Part shown: positions 50,762 through 59,341 of the stretch, piece after piece
How positions within the stretch are numbered: the stretch's first letter is position 1
Layout: each line of letters opens with the position of its first letter
Source: Candidatus Binatia bacterium
GTDB taxonomy: Bacteria > Desulfobacterota > Binatia > HRBIN30
Direction of reading: 5' to 3'
Length of the DNA: 64,000 nucleotides
Assembly: GCA_026415395.1 (NCBI GenBank)
Contig: JAOAHD010000007.1
Location: 248,001-312,000 of the forward strand
Notes under the pieces: generated by a model
Databases searched by the model: none
Told to the model about the DNA's origin: nothing
What the model saw: the letters and a program-made list of their open reading frames with translations, nothing else
Translations under genes and position numbers: made by a program

Positions 50762-53668
50762 TTATTGGAAGTTCAAGAAAATGGTGATCACCTGGCCCAG
50801 ACGCGACAACTCTACGCCCACTGGCTGCAGACCGAGGAGCGACGGTAGCGGCAGGGAGCCGAGACCACCGGCGAGGGAAGGCAGGAACTGTTGCACCAAT
50901 TGTGGAATGATCGATTGCAGGTCGTTCTCGCTCACGCCGATGGCATTCTGCAGCACGACCGTAGTCACGTCGCTCGGGTTGATGTTGCTGATGACGAAGC
51001 TGATCGAGTTGGTGGCGGCAACGTAGCTCAGTTGCAAGCCGGCTCGAGCGTCGACCGCGCCGCGCAGGTAGAGAGTGGAGAGGTCGCGCGACCAAATCGA
51101 GATCAGCAGGTGCGCAAGCTTGAGCTCCGCCAGGTCGCCCGGATTTGGCCCGAGGTTGCCGGTGAGCACCGGCGCAATGGTCGGCTCAATCCGGATGGTC
51201 AGTTGTGTGCCGGACGGCAAGTTGGCGAACTCCGGCAGGAAGAGGGCGAGTAAGTCGGAGGTGATATCCACTGCACCCGACCCGAGGTCGATTTGGGAAA
51301 TGTCGATATTAAGGATCCCTTCCTCGGTGAGCGCCTTGAGCAACTGGTTCATTGCCGAGGTGCCGAGGCTGATGGCCATGTGGTAGGGCAGGTTTTGCAC
51401 CGGGGTGGTCGTGCCATACGACGGGAAGGCCTCGGGCACGTGCAGCGATGCGGTGAAGTCTGGCGTGTACGCCGGCTTATCGGTGGACATGATGCGGGCA
51501 TTGACCCCGAAGGTTACTCCTTGAGTGTCTGGCGCCACGAAGTTGAAGGGCGCATCGAGCTGTACGCCGAGGGCTCCGCCGATAGCGCCAGCAATGGATA
51601 ACTGCGAAAGTGCTGTTTCCATCGCATCTGCGATAACGGAGTCTTGCGGACCAGCACCGTCAGGATCGCGCAAGTAGTTCACCAACTGGTCGCGTGCCGT
51701 TTGCTCGAGGTCGACGAACAACGGAGCTAGGAAGTTAACGACATCGCATAGGAACCCACCTTCAATGGTGCCGTTGAAGTTGGAGAACGTGATCGACACG
51801 TCACCCTGTTGGTTGACGTCGAGGAAGCTCGGGTCGGGGCTCCCGGGCGCAAGCGTGTAGTTCCCGCGAATCAGCGCCGAGCTCGCAGTTGCTCGCACGG
51901 CACAGTCTGGGACCACACCGAAATTGTCCAGCCACAGCCGGATGCGGATGTTGAACAAGGTGAGATCAAGCTGCACGTACCCGCTTTGCGAATCGATGTT
52001 GATCGTAAAGCCCGAGATCGACGGTCTGTCACCAGGCGCGCAACCGTTCCCCGGCGGGTTACAAACGTAAACCTTGTCGATTCCTCCTAAGCAACCGAGG
52101 AAGCCGCCGTCGACGACGCAGATGTTATCATCCGTCAGCAACATTCCCGGTGGCAACAAGGTGGCCAGGTCGAGTGGAATCATGCTTTGGATGACCGGCT
52201 CGAGTTTGTCGAAACCGGAATCGTTAATGCGCAGGCCGAGTGCGTTGATGGAGAACGCGCCGTCGGCCACCGATTGCCCGCGAATGATTACACGACGAGC
52301 CACCACGCGGAAACCAGTGGCTGGCACCGTGAGTTCAGCGAGCACGGGATTGAAGATGGCACCAGCACTGAGTGGCAGGTTGTAACTAAACGTCGTGCAC
52401 GGTCCCGTGCAAACCGTATTCCCGTTAATCTTCACGACTTGCCCAGCGACCGGATTCACAACATGGCCTGTAACCGTCGAGGAGCTCGCAGTGGTGAAGA
52501 CGCCGTGCGCAGGTGAATCGAGGTAAATTTCGGGTGGTGGCGTTGGCGTGAACGTAGCGGTGGGTGTCCGTGTATTGGTCGGTGTCGGGGTCACCGTCGG
52601 TGTGTTGGTTACTGTCGGAGTGTTGGTCGGCGTCGGTGTGTTCGTCGGCGTGTGGGTACGGGTGGGCGTCCAGGTCCATGTCGGCGATGCCGTCCTCGTG
52701 GGCGTGTGCGTTACCGTCGGTGTATAAGTAGGCGTAGCGGTTCGGGTTGGTGTAAAGGTCTTGGTGATGGTCGGTGTACGCGTGGGCGTCTCTGTCACCG
52801 TTGGTGTAGGCGTTTCCGTGGGCGCACCTGTCTCAGTCGGGGTAGGGGTTCCCGTTGCGGTACGTGTGGGTGTCGGTGTCGGAGGTTCAATTTGGCAGCC
52901 CTGATCGCACCGGTCGCCGTTTGCTCGGTTCCCGTCGTCACAAGTTTCGTGATCCGACTCCACGATGCCGTTCCCGCAAGTGCTCGGTAGGCATTGGATC
53001 TTCAGGGCGTCCGGATCGAGGATCGAATTTGTGGTACGGGCAATCACCCGCAGCGTACGCGTACCGGGGCGGATTTTCCCGCTGACTGTAACCTTGAGCG
53101 GAACCACCACAGCAACAGGCGCGCCACATAAATTGGGAGAGGTATTCGACGCGCCGGACGTCGTGGGGGTGTTCTTCCGCATTACCGTCAGGCCGAAGCC
53201 AGAACTGGCTGCGGTCTCCAGCGCAGCTAGGTTCGCGAGGTCAGTCGGGTCGAGGCTCGTGGGCTTGGGTTTTTTAACTTCGAACGAGGTCAGACCCGAG
53301 GGGATGCACTTCCCTGCAAATCGAGGGTCGGCGTTGTTGATGCACAGTTGGACAGGGATAGTGCAGCTATTGTTGTTGAGGTCGGGATCGATGTCGCATC
53401 GTGGGTCGCCCTCGTAACAAATATATTTGTTTTTGGGGAAACCAGTGCCGGTAAACTTCGGGGATTGGGGAATGAGCATCGTCGGAACGAGCCATTCTAA
53501 GTGGCAGTCGCTGCTCTTCGAACCACCGCCCGGAATGCATTTGTTCGCAAACGGTCCTTGCGTGCAGCTTTGCGCACTCGCTCGGCCGGCCATGCCGAGG
53601 CCAACACAAGCAGCCAAAGCAAACGCGGTAGCGATGAGCGACCCGCAGAGCTTCTTCGTCTCTCCCAT
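50762..53668 (-). CDS. Large secreted multidomain protein with Thr/Pro linker and possible lipid-binding domain
   Basis: A 968-residue protein. Signal peptide: about 1-33. Residues 54-228: the Cys-rich module shared with the B12-operon protein at 7353. Residues 231-259: one DUF4215-type repeat (CGNGIVESDHETCDDGNRANGD). Residues 262-379: Thr/Pro linker. From 380: a domain starting IYLDSPAHGVFTTASS, then about 500 residues of repeating amphipathic strands and helices. It ends IIPQLVQQFLPSL, LPLPSLLGLQPVGVEL, VITIFLNF, a pattern like the tail of BPI/TULIP lipid-binding proteins. It is probably exported to the cell surface. Lipid binding is inferred from that pattern only. The gene is monocistronic, with a strong terminator behind it. 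Confidence 0.7.
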   Translation of the reverse strand: MGETKKLCGSLIATAFALAACVGLGMAGRASAQSCTQGPFANKCIPGGGSKSSDCHLEWLVPTMLIPQSPKFTGTGFPKNKYICYEGDPRCDIDPDLNNNSCTIPVQLCINNADPRFAGKCIPSGLTSFEVKKPKPTSLDPTDLANLAALETAASSGFGLTVMRKNTPTTSGASNTSPNLCGAPVAVVVPLKVTVSGKIRPGTRTLRVIARTTNSILDPDALKIQCLPSTCGNGIVESDHETCDDGNRANGDRCDQGCQIEPPTPTPTRTATGTPTPTETGAPTETPTPTVTETPTRTPTITKTFTPTRTATPTYTPTVTHTPTRTASPTWTWTPTRTHTPTNTPTPTNTPTVTNTPTVTPTPTNTRTPTATFTPTPPPEIYLDSPAHGVFTTASSSTVTGHVVNPVAGQVVKINGNTVCTGPCTTFSYNLPLSAGAIFNPVLAELTVPATGFRVVARRVIIRGQSVADGAFSINALGLRINDSGFDKLEPVIQSMIPLDLATLLPPGMLLTDDNICVVDGGFLGCLGGIDKVYVCNPPGNGCAPGDRPSISGFTINIDSQSGYVQLDLTLFNIRIRLWLDNFGVVPDCAVRATASSALIRGNYTLAPGSPDPSFLDVNQQGDVSITFSNFNGTIEGGFLCDVVNFLAPLFVDLEQTARDQLVNYLRDPDGAGPQDSVIADAMETALSQLSIAGAIGGALGVQLDAPFNFVAPDTQGVTFGVNARIMSTDKPAYTPDFTASLHVPEAFPSYGTTTPVQNLPYHMAISLGTSAMNQLLKALTEEGILNIDISQIDLGSGAVDITSDLLALFLPEFANLPSGTQLTIRIEPTIAPVLTGNLGPNPGDLAELKLAHLLISIWSRDLSTLYLRGAVDARAGLQLSYVAATNSISFVISNINPSDVTTVVLQNAIGVSENDLQSIIPQLVQQFLPSLAGGLGSLPLPSLLGLQPVGVELSRLGQVITIFLNFQ
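52532..52885 (-). repeat. Thr/Pro-rich linker-encoding low-complexity repeats
   Basis: About 118 codons of PTxTxTPT-type sequence, encoded by short GT- and GTC-rich units on the plus strand. Occasional Trp, Tyr and Arg interrupt the pattern. It forms an extended linker between the Cys-rich N-terminal modules and the C-terminal domain. Such tracts vary in length between strains. Confidence 0.8.
52985..53509 (-). other. Cys-rich module shared with the B12-operon propeller protein
   Basis: Residues 54-228 of the 968-residue protein. The order of motifs is DCHLEWL, CYEGDPRCDIDPD, NSCTIPVQLCINN, C-IPSGL, CGAPVAVVVPLKV, IRPGTRTLRVIA, then DPDALKIQCLP. The same order, with matching Cys positions, is present at 8310-8735. 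The version here has extra residues between the third and fourth Cys clusters. Confidence 0.6.
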
Positions 53669-53996
53669 AAATGCGACCCCCGGAGTTGAGTTTTTGAACC
53701 GGGAAAACCTTCGCCTTCTCTCCCTCGCGGCGAAACGTTTACGACAGTTTGGTAACGGATGTCAAGAAATAAGTTGTCTAGTTCGGGTAGGGCCGCAGCC
53801 GGGTCTGCACACGCGTTGATTGGCTCTCCGGGTTGGCTAGGGTTGCGCGGCGCGTCCGGCGAGAACGGAGCGCGAGGGAAGAGGCTAGCGAGAACGCGAT
53901 GGATTCCGGGAATTTGTCTCGACGCTCTTCGAGCAGCGGGTGTTCCGGTCGTCGCGGTATGTGGCTGGCAGTTACCGTGCGGGCAACGGTCAAGCG
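53669..53996. other. Divergent intergenic region between the 968-residue protein gene and kup
   Basis: About 330 bases without a gene. Reading on the minus strand, TTGACA (53765-53760) is a good -35 candidate for the secreted-protein gene, but the base run 17 positions on (GTAAAC) is a poor -10. For kup I see no obvious promoter or ribosome site. The frame of kup is open upstream of 53997, but that part has no transporter homology. Confidence 0.4.
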
Positions 53997-55946
53997 ATGA
54001 TGCAGGCAGGAAGCGAACAATCCGGAGTTGCGTTGGACCGCAGCCCGACCATGGCGACAAATGAGGCAGCACGGCAGTCGCCGGTACTAGGGTTGGCTCT
54101 GGCCGCCCTCGGGGTGGTGTTCGGCGACATTGGGACCTCGCCCTTATATGCCGTTCGCGAGTGCTTCGTCGGTCCACACGCCGTCGCCATCACGCAACAG
54201 AATGTCTTGGGGGTGCTGTCCCTCGTGTTCTGGTCGCTCACGGTGGTGATTTCGATCAAGTATCTGATTTTTGTCATGCGGGCCGACAACGAAGGAGAGG
54301 GTGGGATCCTCGCTCTGCTCGCGCTCGTGATTCCCAAAGAGGGCACGGCTTCGCTGCCGCGTTCGTTGCTGGTGTTCTGCGGCTTGTTTGGCGCCGCGTT
54401 ACTTTACGGTGACGGCATCATTACGCCGGCAATTTCGGTACTCTCGGCAGTCGAAGGGCTCAACGTTGCCACGCACGCGTTCGAGCCGTACGTGGTTCCC
54501 ATTGCTGCGGGGATCCTTTTGGCGCTGTTTGCGGTGCAGCGCCACGGTACAGCGGGCCTCGGCGCGGTGTTCGGACCAACCATGTTGATTTGGTTTGTCG
54601 TCATCGGCGTTCTCGGCCTGCGGGCAATTCTCTTGCAGCCGCACGCCGATGTGTGGATTTGGCACGCGCTGAATCCCTGGCATGCAATCGAGTTTTTCGC
54701 CCGCAACGGAGTTCATGGATTTCTCGTGCTTGGCTCGGTGGTTTTATGCATCACCGGAGGGGAGGCTCTCTATGCCGACATGGGCCACTTTGGTCGGCGG
54801 CCGATTCGTTTGGGATGGTACGTACTCGTGTTTCCAGCGCTGTTGCTCAACTACTTTGGCCAGGGAGCCCTGTTGCTTGCAAAAGGCAGCGCGGTCAGCC
54901 ACCCGTTTTTCGAACTGGCACCTCCGTGGCTGTTGTATCCTCTGGTTGGCTTGGCCACGGCAGCCACGATTATTGCCTCGCAAGCGCTCATCTCGGGGGC
55001 GTTTTCGTTAACGCACCAAGCTTCGCAGCTGGGTTACCTACCCCGCTTCAACATTATTCACACTTCGGAGGAGCAAGCGGGACAGATCTACATTCCGCAA
55101 GTCAACGTTGCCTTGGGTGCACTTTGTCTGTTGCTCGTTTTGGGCTTTCAGTCGTCAAGCGCACTCGCAGGGGCGTACGGCCTGGCAGTGACCGGAACGA
55201 TGACTGCCACCACCCTGTTGTTTTACGCGGTGACGCGCGAGCTTTGGTCCTGGAGGTTGGCTTCCGCGCTCGCAGCGGCAGCCTTGTTCCTGTTGTTCGA
55301 TCTTTCGTTCTTACTGGCGAACTTGGCCAAGCTACCACACGGAGGTTGGTTCGCTCTGGCTGTGGGTGTGGTGGTATTCACCGTGCTGACCACTTGGAAG
55401 CGCGGCAGGGCCGAAGTCGCCGCTCTGCTCGAGCGCGCAAGCTTGAGTGAAGAGGCATTTTTGGCCGACGTGCAAAATCAGCGGCTGGTTCGTGTTGACG
55501 GTACCGCGGTAGTGATGACCTCTACCCCCCGAGGGATTCCGGCAGTTTTGCTGCACTATGTGAAACACACGAGGACCCTGCACAAGCGCGTGGTGTTGCT
55601 CTCGATCTTGACGGAAAAACGGCCGGAGGTGCCGGACAAGGAAAAAGTCGAGGTTAAGGAACTTGGCCAGGGATTCTACCGGATCATTGCTCACTTCGGG
55701 TTTATGGAGATGCCCCGGATCCGACATGTGCTCCGCCTTTGTCAGGCCAAAGGGTTGGCCTTCGACTTGATGACGACGACGTTTTTCTTAGGCCGCGAAA
55801 CCTTACTCCCTACAGGACGCGCCCGTATGGCTAAGTGGCGTAAGCGCCTTTACATCTTGTTGGCCCGCAATGCTCCTTCTGCGGCGGCCTTTTTCGAGAT
55901 TCCAGTCAATCGCGTCGTGGAACTCGGGGCGCAACTGGAGTTGTAG
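53997..55946 (+). CDS. kup: Low-affinity potassium transporter
   Basis: A K+ uptake permease of the Kup/HAK/KT family, 649 residues from this start (family about 620-640). The signature GVVFGDIGTSPLYAVRECF is followed by about twelve hydrophobic helices and a C-terminal cytoplasmic domain with TEKRPEVPDKEKVEV and FFLGRETLLP. It is a proton-coupled inner-membrane importer. The start is uncertain: ATG 53997, 54000 and 54051 are all possible and none has a good ribosome site. Confidence 0.94.
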   Translation: MMQAGSEQSGVALDRSPTMATNEAARQSPVLGLALAALGVVFGDIGTSPLYAVRECFVGPHAVAITQQNVLGVLSLVFWSLTVVISIKYLIFVMRADNEGEGGILALLALVIPKEGTASLPRSLLVFCGLFGAALLYGDGIITPAISVLSAVEGLNVATHAFEPYVVPIAAGILLALFAVQRHGTAGLGAVFGPTMLIWFVVIGVLGLRAILLQPHADVWIWHALNPWHAIEFFARNGVHGFLVLGSVVLCITGGEALYADMGHFGRRPIRLGWYVLVFPALLLNYFGQGALLLAKGSAVSHPFFELAPPWLLYPLVGLATAATIIASQALISGAFSLTHQASQLGYLPRFNIIHTSEEQAGQIYIPQVNVALGALCLLLVLGFQSSSALAGAYGLAVTGTMTATTLLFYAVTRELWSWRLASALAAAALFLLFDLSFLLANLAKLPHGGWFALAVGVVVFTVLTTWKRGRAEVAALLERASLSEEAFLADVQNQRLVRVDGTAVVMTSTPRGIPAVLLHYVKHTRTLHKRVVLLSILTEKRPEVPDKEKVEVKELGQGFYRIIAHFGFMEMPRIRHVLRLCQAKGLAFDLMTTTFFLGRETLLPTGRARMAKWRKRLYILLARNAPSAAAFFEIPVNRVVELGAQLEL

Positions 55947-55964
55947 AGGATTCACCTCCAGTTG
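55932..55964 (+). other. Hairpin at the 3' end of kup
   Basis: CAACTGGAG at 55932-55940 pairs with CTCCAGTTG at 55956-55964, a perfect 9-base stem that includes the kup stop region. A second small inverted repeat, CCCTCC/GGAGGG, follows at 55980-55993. Neither has a T tract, so they may stabilise the mRNA 3' end or act as weak or Rho-assisted termination signals. Confidence 0.35.
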
Positions 55965-56119
55965 GAGAGGATTCAGCGCCCCTCCTTGGAGGGAAACAGG
56001 CAAGGCCCGGCGCGAGCCTGATCGAGTTGCGAAGGCGCGCTAACGATAAGCCACGGCCTGCACTGCTGGAGCAATCGTTTGTCTCAGCCTGTAGGTCCCA
56101 AACCGCAGCTCACTGAGGG

Positions 56120-57148
56120 TCAACGCTGGGTGGCACTGGCGGCTCTGGGTGGGTTTGACAGGTTCCACTTGACCATCGTCCAGACATCGCGGGGATTCTC
56201 TCCGAGTTTTCGGATCACGGACGGTTCGAACCCCGAGTGCATGAGGCAGTTTTGGCAGCGCGGGTCTTGCCGCGATTCCCAGTAATCCCAGTCAACGCCG
56301 CTCCAAAACTCTTTCCAGGTCGGGTAGTAACGCCCGGCAATCAGATAGCAGGGGCCTTTCCAACCTTTCGGCGTTCGCGTTGGGTTGCCCCATGGCGTGC
56401 AGGGATAGTCTCGTCGGCCAGCGGCAAACTGCAAGAATAGCGGTGTCGAAGACACCGGGTATTTTTCCGCCAGCGCGAGTACCCGGCGGAATTTTTCGTG
56501 GATCTCATCCTTGTAAAGGAAGTGATCGCCGCTGAGCGCGTCGTAGTGGTAGCCCGGCGAAAGCAAAATTCCATCCACACCAAGCTCGGTGAGCAAGGCG
56601 CACATGGCCTCGATTTCGTCCATGTCGGTTTCCCGGTAGATTGTGGTGTTTGTACACACCGAATAGCCGCGGCGCTTTCCCTCCTTGATCATGGCGATAG
56701 CTTTGTCGAACACACCGTTACGGTTGACGACAAAGTCATGGGTGTCGCGCAGCCCGTCGAGATGGACATTGATCGAGAGTCGTTTGTGCGGTTGCGAGCG
56801 CTGATAAAAGCGGTCGAGCAAAATGCCGTTGGTACAGAGGTAAATGTGTCGCTTGCGTGCGATGATCCCTTGTACGAGCTCCGGGAGCTCGGGGTAAATA
56901 GTTGGTTCGCCGCCGCAAATGGACACCACCGGTGCGCCACATTCGTCCACCGCGCGCAGGCATTCGTCTAAGGGTAAACGGTCCTTCAGGTCACCGTTGT
57001 AGCGCTCGGGCGAGCACCCGATGCAAGCTAAGTTGCATGTGTGTAAGGGTTCCAGCATCAGTACAAAAGGATAGCGCTTGTTGCCGCGCCACCAGTTCTT
57101 CAACTGCCATTTGATCATGTCGGTGGCAATGTGCAGCGGAAAACGCAT
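56120..57148 (-). CDS. hpnH: Adenosyl-hopene transferase, radical SAM
   Basis: A 342-residue radical-SAM enzyme, full length for HpnH. The cluster-binding CNLACIGC (CxxxCxxC) is near residue 38 onward, with SICGGEPTIYPEL after it. The family-typical stretches PFVLMLEPLHTCN and LSPGYHYDA follow. It attaches a 5'-deoxyadenosyl group to hopene, the first step to C35 hopanoids. I chose ATG 57148, preceded by GGAGG; upstream codons in this frame overlap hpnG and are not homologous. It is the last gene of the hopanoid operon. Confidence 0.95.
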   Translation of the reverse strand: MRFPLHIATDMIKWQLKNWWRGNKRYPFVLMLEPLHTCNLACIGCSPERYNGDLKDRLPLDECLRAVDECGAPVVSICGGEPTIYPELPELVQGIIARKRHIYLCTNGILLDRFYQRSQPHKRLSINVHLDGLRDTHDFVVNRNGVFDKAIAMIKEGKRRGYSVCTNTTIYRETDMDEIEAMCALLTELGVDGILLSPGYHYDALSGDHFLYKDEIHEKFRRVLALAEKYPVSSTPLFLQFAAGRRDYPCTPWGNPTRTPKGWKGPCYLIAGRYYPTWKEFWSGVDWDYWESRQDPRCQNCLMHSGFEPSVIRKLGENPRDVWTMVKWNLSNPPRAASATQR

Positions 57149-57165
57149 TCTAGGAACCTCCTCCT

Positions 57166-57939
57166 TTAGTTCTGTGGTGCCGAGAGCGGCAGCCAGTCTT
57201 TTGTGGACAGCCAGTGCGCAAACAAGCGAGCGAGGGCGTGCTCTGCGCACTGTTTCCAAGCGTAAAGCTCTTGGAGCCCCCGTAAGCCCAGCATCCCGTT
57301 GCTCAAGACATGGCTGAGCAGCCTCGCTGGGCGAACTCTGCCAGTTTGCGGATCGACAAGGCCGTCTGTCGAGGGAAGAGGATCGGACAAGGGATCGAGA
57401 ACGGAGCGAACGATGACAAACGGAAGGCCATGTTGCATGGCTGCTTGGGCTACGGCGGCACTTTCCATGTCGACGGCGATGGCGTCGAAGCGCAAAGCCG
57501 AATGCTGCTTGTCTGCGACGGAGGCCAAGGCTTCGTTGACACAAAGCTGTCGGCCTGTGGCGACCTTGAGGCCGCATTGTTGACTCGCTTCCACGAGAGC
57601 CGCGACGAGCGGAGGTGGCACGGAGAAGCTTGCCCCACTCAAGGCGGAAACGATCTCGTTGGCAACAACCACATGGCCCGGGCTCAGTACGGCCATGAGC
57701 CCGCCGGCACATCCGGTGCTGACCAGCAGGTCGCATGCGAAGGTCTGCAAAAGCCATGGGAGTGCTTTTGCGGTCCGCTCCATTCCGATGCCCGTGCGAA
57801 CGACGATAACTTCGCCCACCGTGGCCCGGCCGCACCACCAGGTACAATGCTCCTCTCGACCTTTGCGAATCTTCCGCAACGCTGGAAGCACGCACTTACA
57901 TTCCCAAGGTAATGCGGCCAGTACTGCGATCCGATGCAT
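57166..57939 (-). CDS. hpnG: Hopanoid-associated nucleosidase/phosphorylase
   Basis: A 257-residue member of the purine nucleoside phosphorylase/MTA nucleosidase family. Motifs are GIGMERTAKALPWLL, STGCAGGLMAVLSPGHVVVANEI and the purine/ribose-binding VDMESAAVAQAA. In hopanoid loci HpnG removes adenine from adenosylhopane to give ribosylhopane. It lies 17 bases upstream of hpnH and 13 bases after hpnE. The start is ATG 57939; the open frame beyond it lies in hpnE. Confidence 0.88.
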   Translation of the reverse strand: MHRIAVLAALPWECKCVLPALRKIRKGREEHCTWWCGRATVGEVIVVRTGIGMERTAKALPWLLQTFACDLLVSTGCAGGLMAVLSPGHVVVANEIVSALSGASFSVPPPLVAALVEASQQCGLKVATGRQLCVNEALASVADKQHSALRFDAIAVDMESAAVAQAAMQHGLPFVIVRSVLDPLSDPLPSTDGLVDPQTGRVRPARLLSHVLSNGMLGLRGLQELYAWKQCAEHALARLFAHWLSTKDWLPLSAPQN

Positions 57940-57952
57940 TGGCTTCCCGATC

Positions 57953-59338
57953 CTACGCCCTTCCGACAGCCTGAACAACAGCTTCAGCCGCCGCAAAGCC
58001 GCTGGCGACCGCACTCTCGATGGTTGCCGGTAAACGCGTTGCCACCCAATCACCCGCCAAGAAGACGTTGGGCAAATGGGTTGCAATGGTCGGGCGACAG
58101 CGCTCAAACTCCGGAGTCAGCGAGGGGGTGGCGCGTCGTTCCCGAATGACCGCGGCGTGCCGGAGCCTTAGCGCCCGCAAATGGGGAAAGGCCCGCGCAA
58201 GCTCATCCTTGATGGTATCGACCAGTGTGCCGTCGCTGAATTCCACTTCCTCGTAGGCTGCGCTGATGACGACGCTCAAAATGTGCGGCAGGCGCACTGC
58301 CGCGTTTGCTGTTTGTTGCCACAAGCTTTCTCGATCGAACACCCACTGGGCACGGGTGCCGAGAAGGCCCACAAACGATGGCAGGCGGGGCGGGCCATCG
58401 AACCAAAGATGCAAGGAAACAATTGGCGTGTAGGCTCCGCAAGGCACGTCGATCCCGTGGGGAGCGAGCAGTTTGTGCGCCCCCTCCGGAGGCAGAGCGC
58501 ACACCACTGCCGACGCCGGCAAGAGTGCACCATTGCGCAGCCGAACGGCCAGGGCTCTACCACGCTCGCAAACTAGCTCTTCCACCACTGCGCCAGTGCG
58601 CACCTCGCCGCCTCGGCGCTGGATAAACTTTAGTGCATCGTGCACGTATAGAACGCTAAGCGGCACGCGGGGGAAAACAAATTGGGAATCGCGGCGGGAA
58701 GCAAAAAAGGCTCGCACCACGACTTCGGCAAACGGCGCCGCGGCGGCACGCGAGGGCCGCTCGTTCATGGTGGCGACGGCCACTGGGTGCCAGAGGCGCT
58801 CGCGTGTGCGCCGCGTTTGCCCGCAAAACTGCAACAGATCCTCGACTGTCAGGTCCTGGAGGAACCGTGGATTTTGTTTGCAGATCGTGAGAATCTTCAG
58901 GCCCCCGAGCAGGGCTTGCAGCCTTTCACGGGGCGGTAACAGGGCGAAGCGGGCGATGGCGAAAGCAGCGTGAAGAGGGGCGGGCAGCTCGGCCGCTTCG
59001 AGCGTCGCATGCTGCCTGGAGGGGACATGCACATAGGGTACACGTAAGCGCTCCTGGCGCGTCAGCTTTGGCTGTGCACCAATGCGTTGGAGGAAACTGA
59101 GTGTGTGATGGTATGCGCCCATCATGGCGTGTTGGCCGTTGTCGATCTCGTCACCGGTCACCGGTTCGCGGAACGACGCCGCTCGGCCCCCGAGGCGTCG
59201 TTTAGCTTCGAGCAGCAAGACCTGGTGTCCTCGGTCGCTCAGCTCAACTGCAGATGCAAGACCAGCGAGCCCGCCGCCGATAACGACTACGGGTGCCGAG
59301 CATGCGCTTGGGGTTGGTGAGAATCCGTTTGACGACAT
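57953..59338 (-). CDS. hpnE: Squalene-associated FAD-dependent desaturase
   Basis: A 461-residue FAD enzyme of the amine oxidase/phytoene desaturase superfamily. The dinucleotide-binding motif is VVVIGGGLAGLASAVELSDRGHQVLLLEAKRRLGGRAASF. The late FAD-binding end reads PNVFLAGDWVATRLPATIESAVASG. HpnE reduces hydroxysqualene to squalene. It sits directly after the HpnC-HpnD fusion with a gap of three bases, completing the three-step squalene route. Confidence 0.94.
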   Translation of the reverse strand: MSSNGFSPTPSACSAPVVVIGGGLAGLASAVELSDRGHQVLLLEAKRRLGGRAASFREPVTGDEIDNGQHAMMGAYHHTLSFLQRIGAQPKLTRQERLRVPYVHVPSRQHATLEAAELPAPLHAAFAIARFALLPPRERLQALLGGLKILTICKQNPRFLQDLTVEDLLQFCGQTRRTRERLWHPVAVATMNERPSRAAAAPFAEVVVRAFFASRRDSQFVFPRVPLSVLYVHDALKFIQRRGGEVRTGAVVEELVCERGRALAVRLRNGALLPASAVVCALPPEGAHKLLAPHGIDVPCGAYTPIVSLHLWFDGPPRLPSFVGLLGTRAQWVFDRESLWQQTANAAVRLPHILSVVISAAYEEVEFSDGTLVDTIKDELARAFPHLRALRLRHAAVIRERRATPSLTPEFERCRPTIATHLPNVFLAGDWVATRLPATIESAVASGFAAAEAVVQAVGRA

Positions 59339-59341
59339 CGG

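Noticed and set aside
52532-52885. CRISPR-like or satellite repeat
   Set aside because: The repeats are short, irregular and in frame, encoding a Thr/Pro linker. There are no spacers of constant length.
57149-57895. N-terminal extension of HpnH
   Set aside because: The 249 extra codons are the reverse-frame shadow of hpnG and would precede a normal HpnH start that has its own ribosome site.
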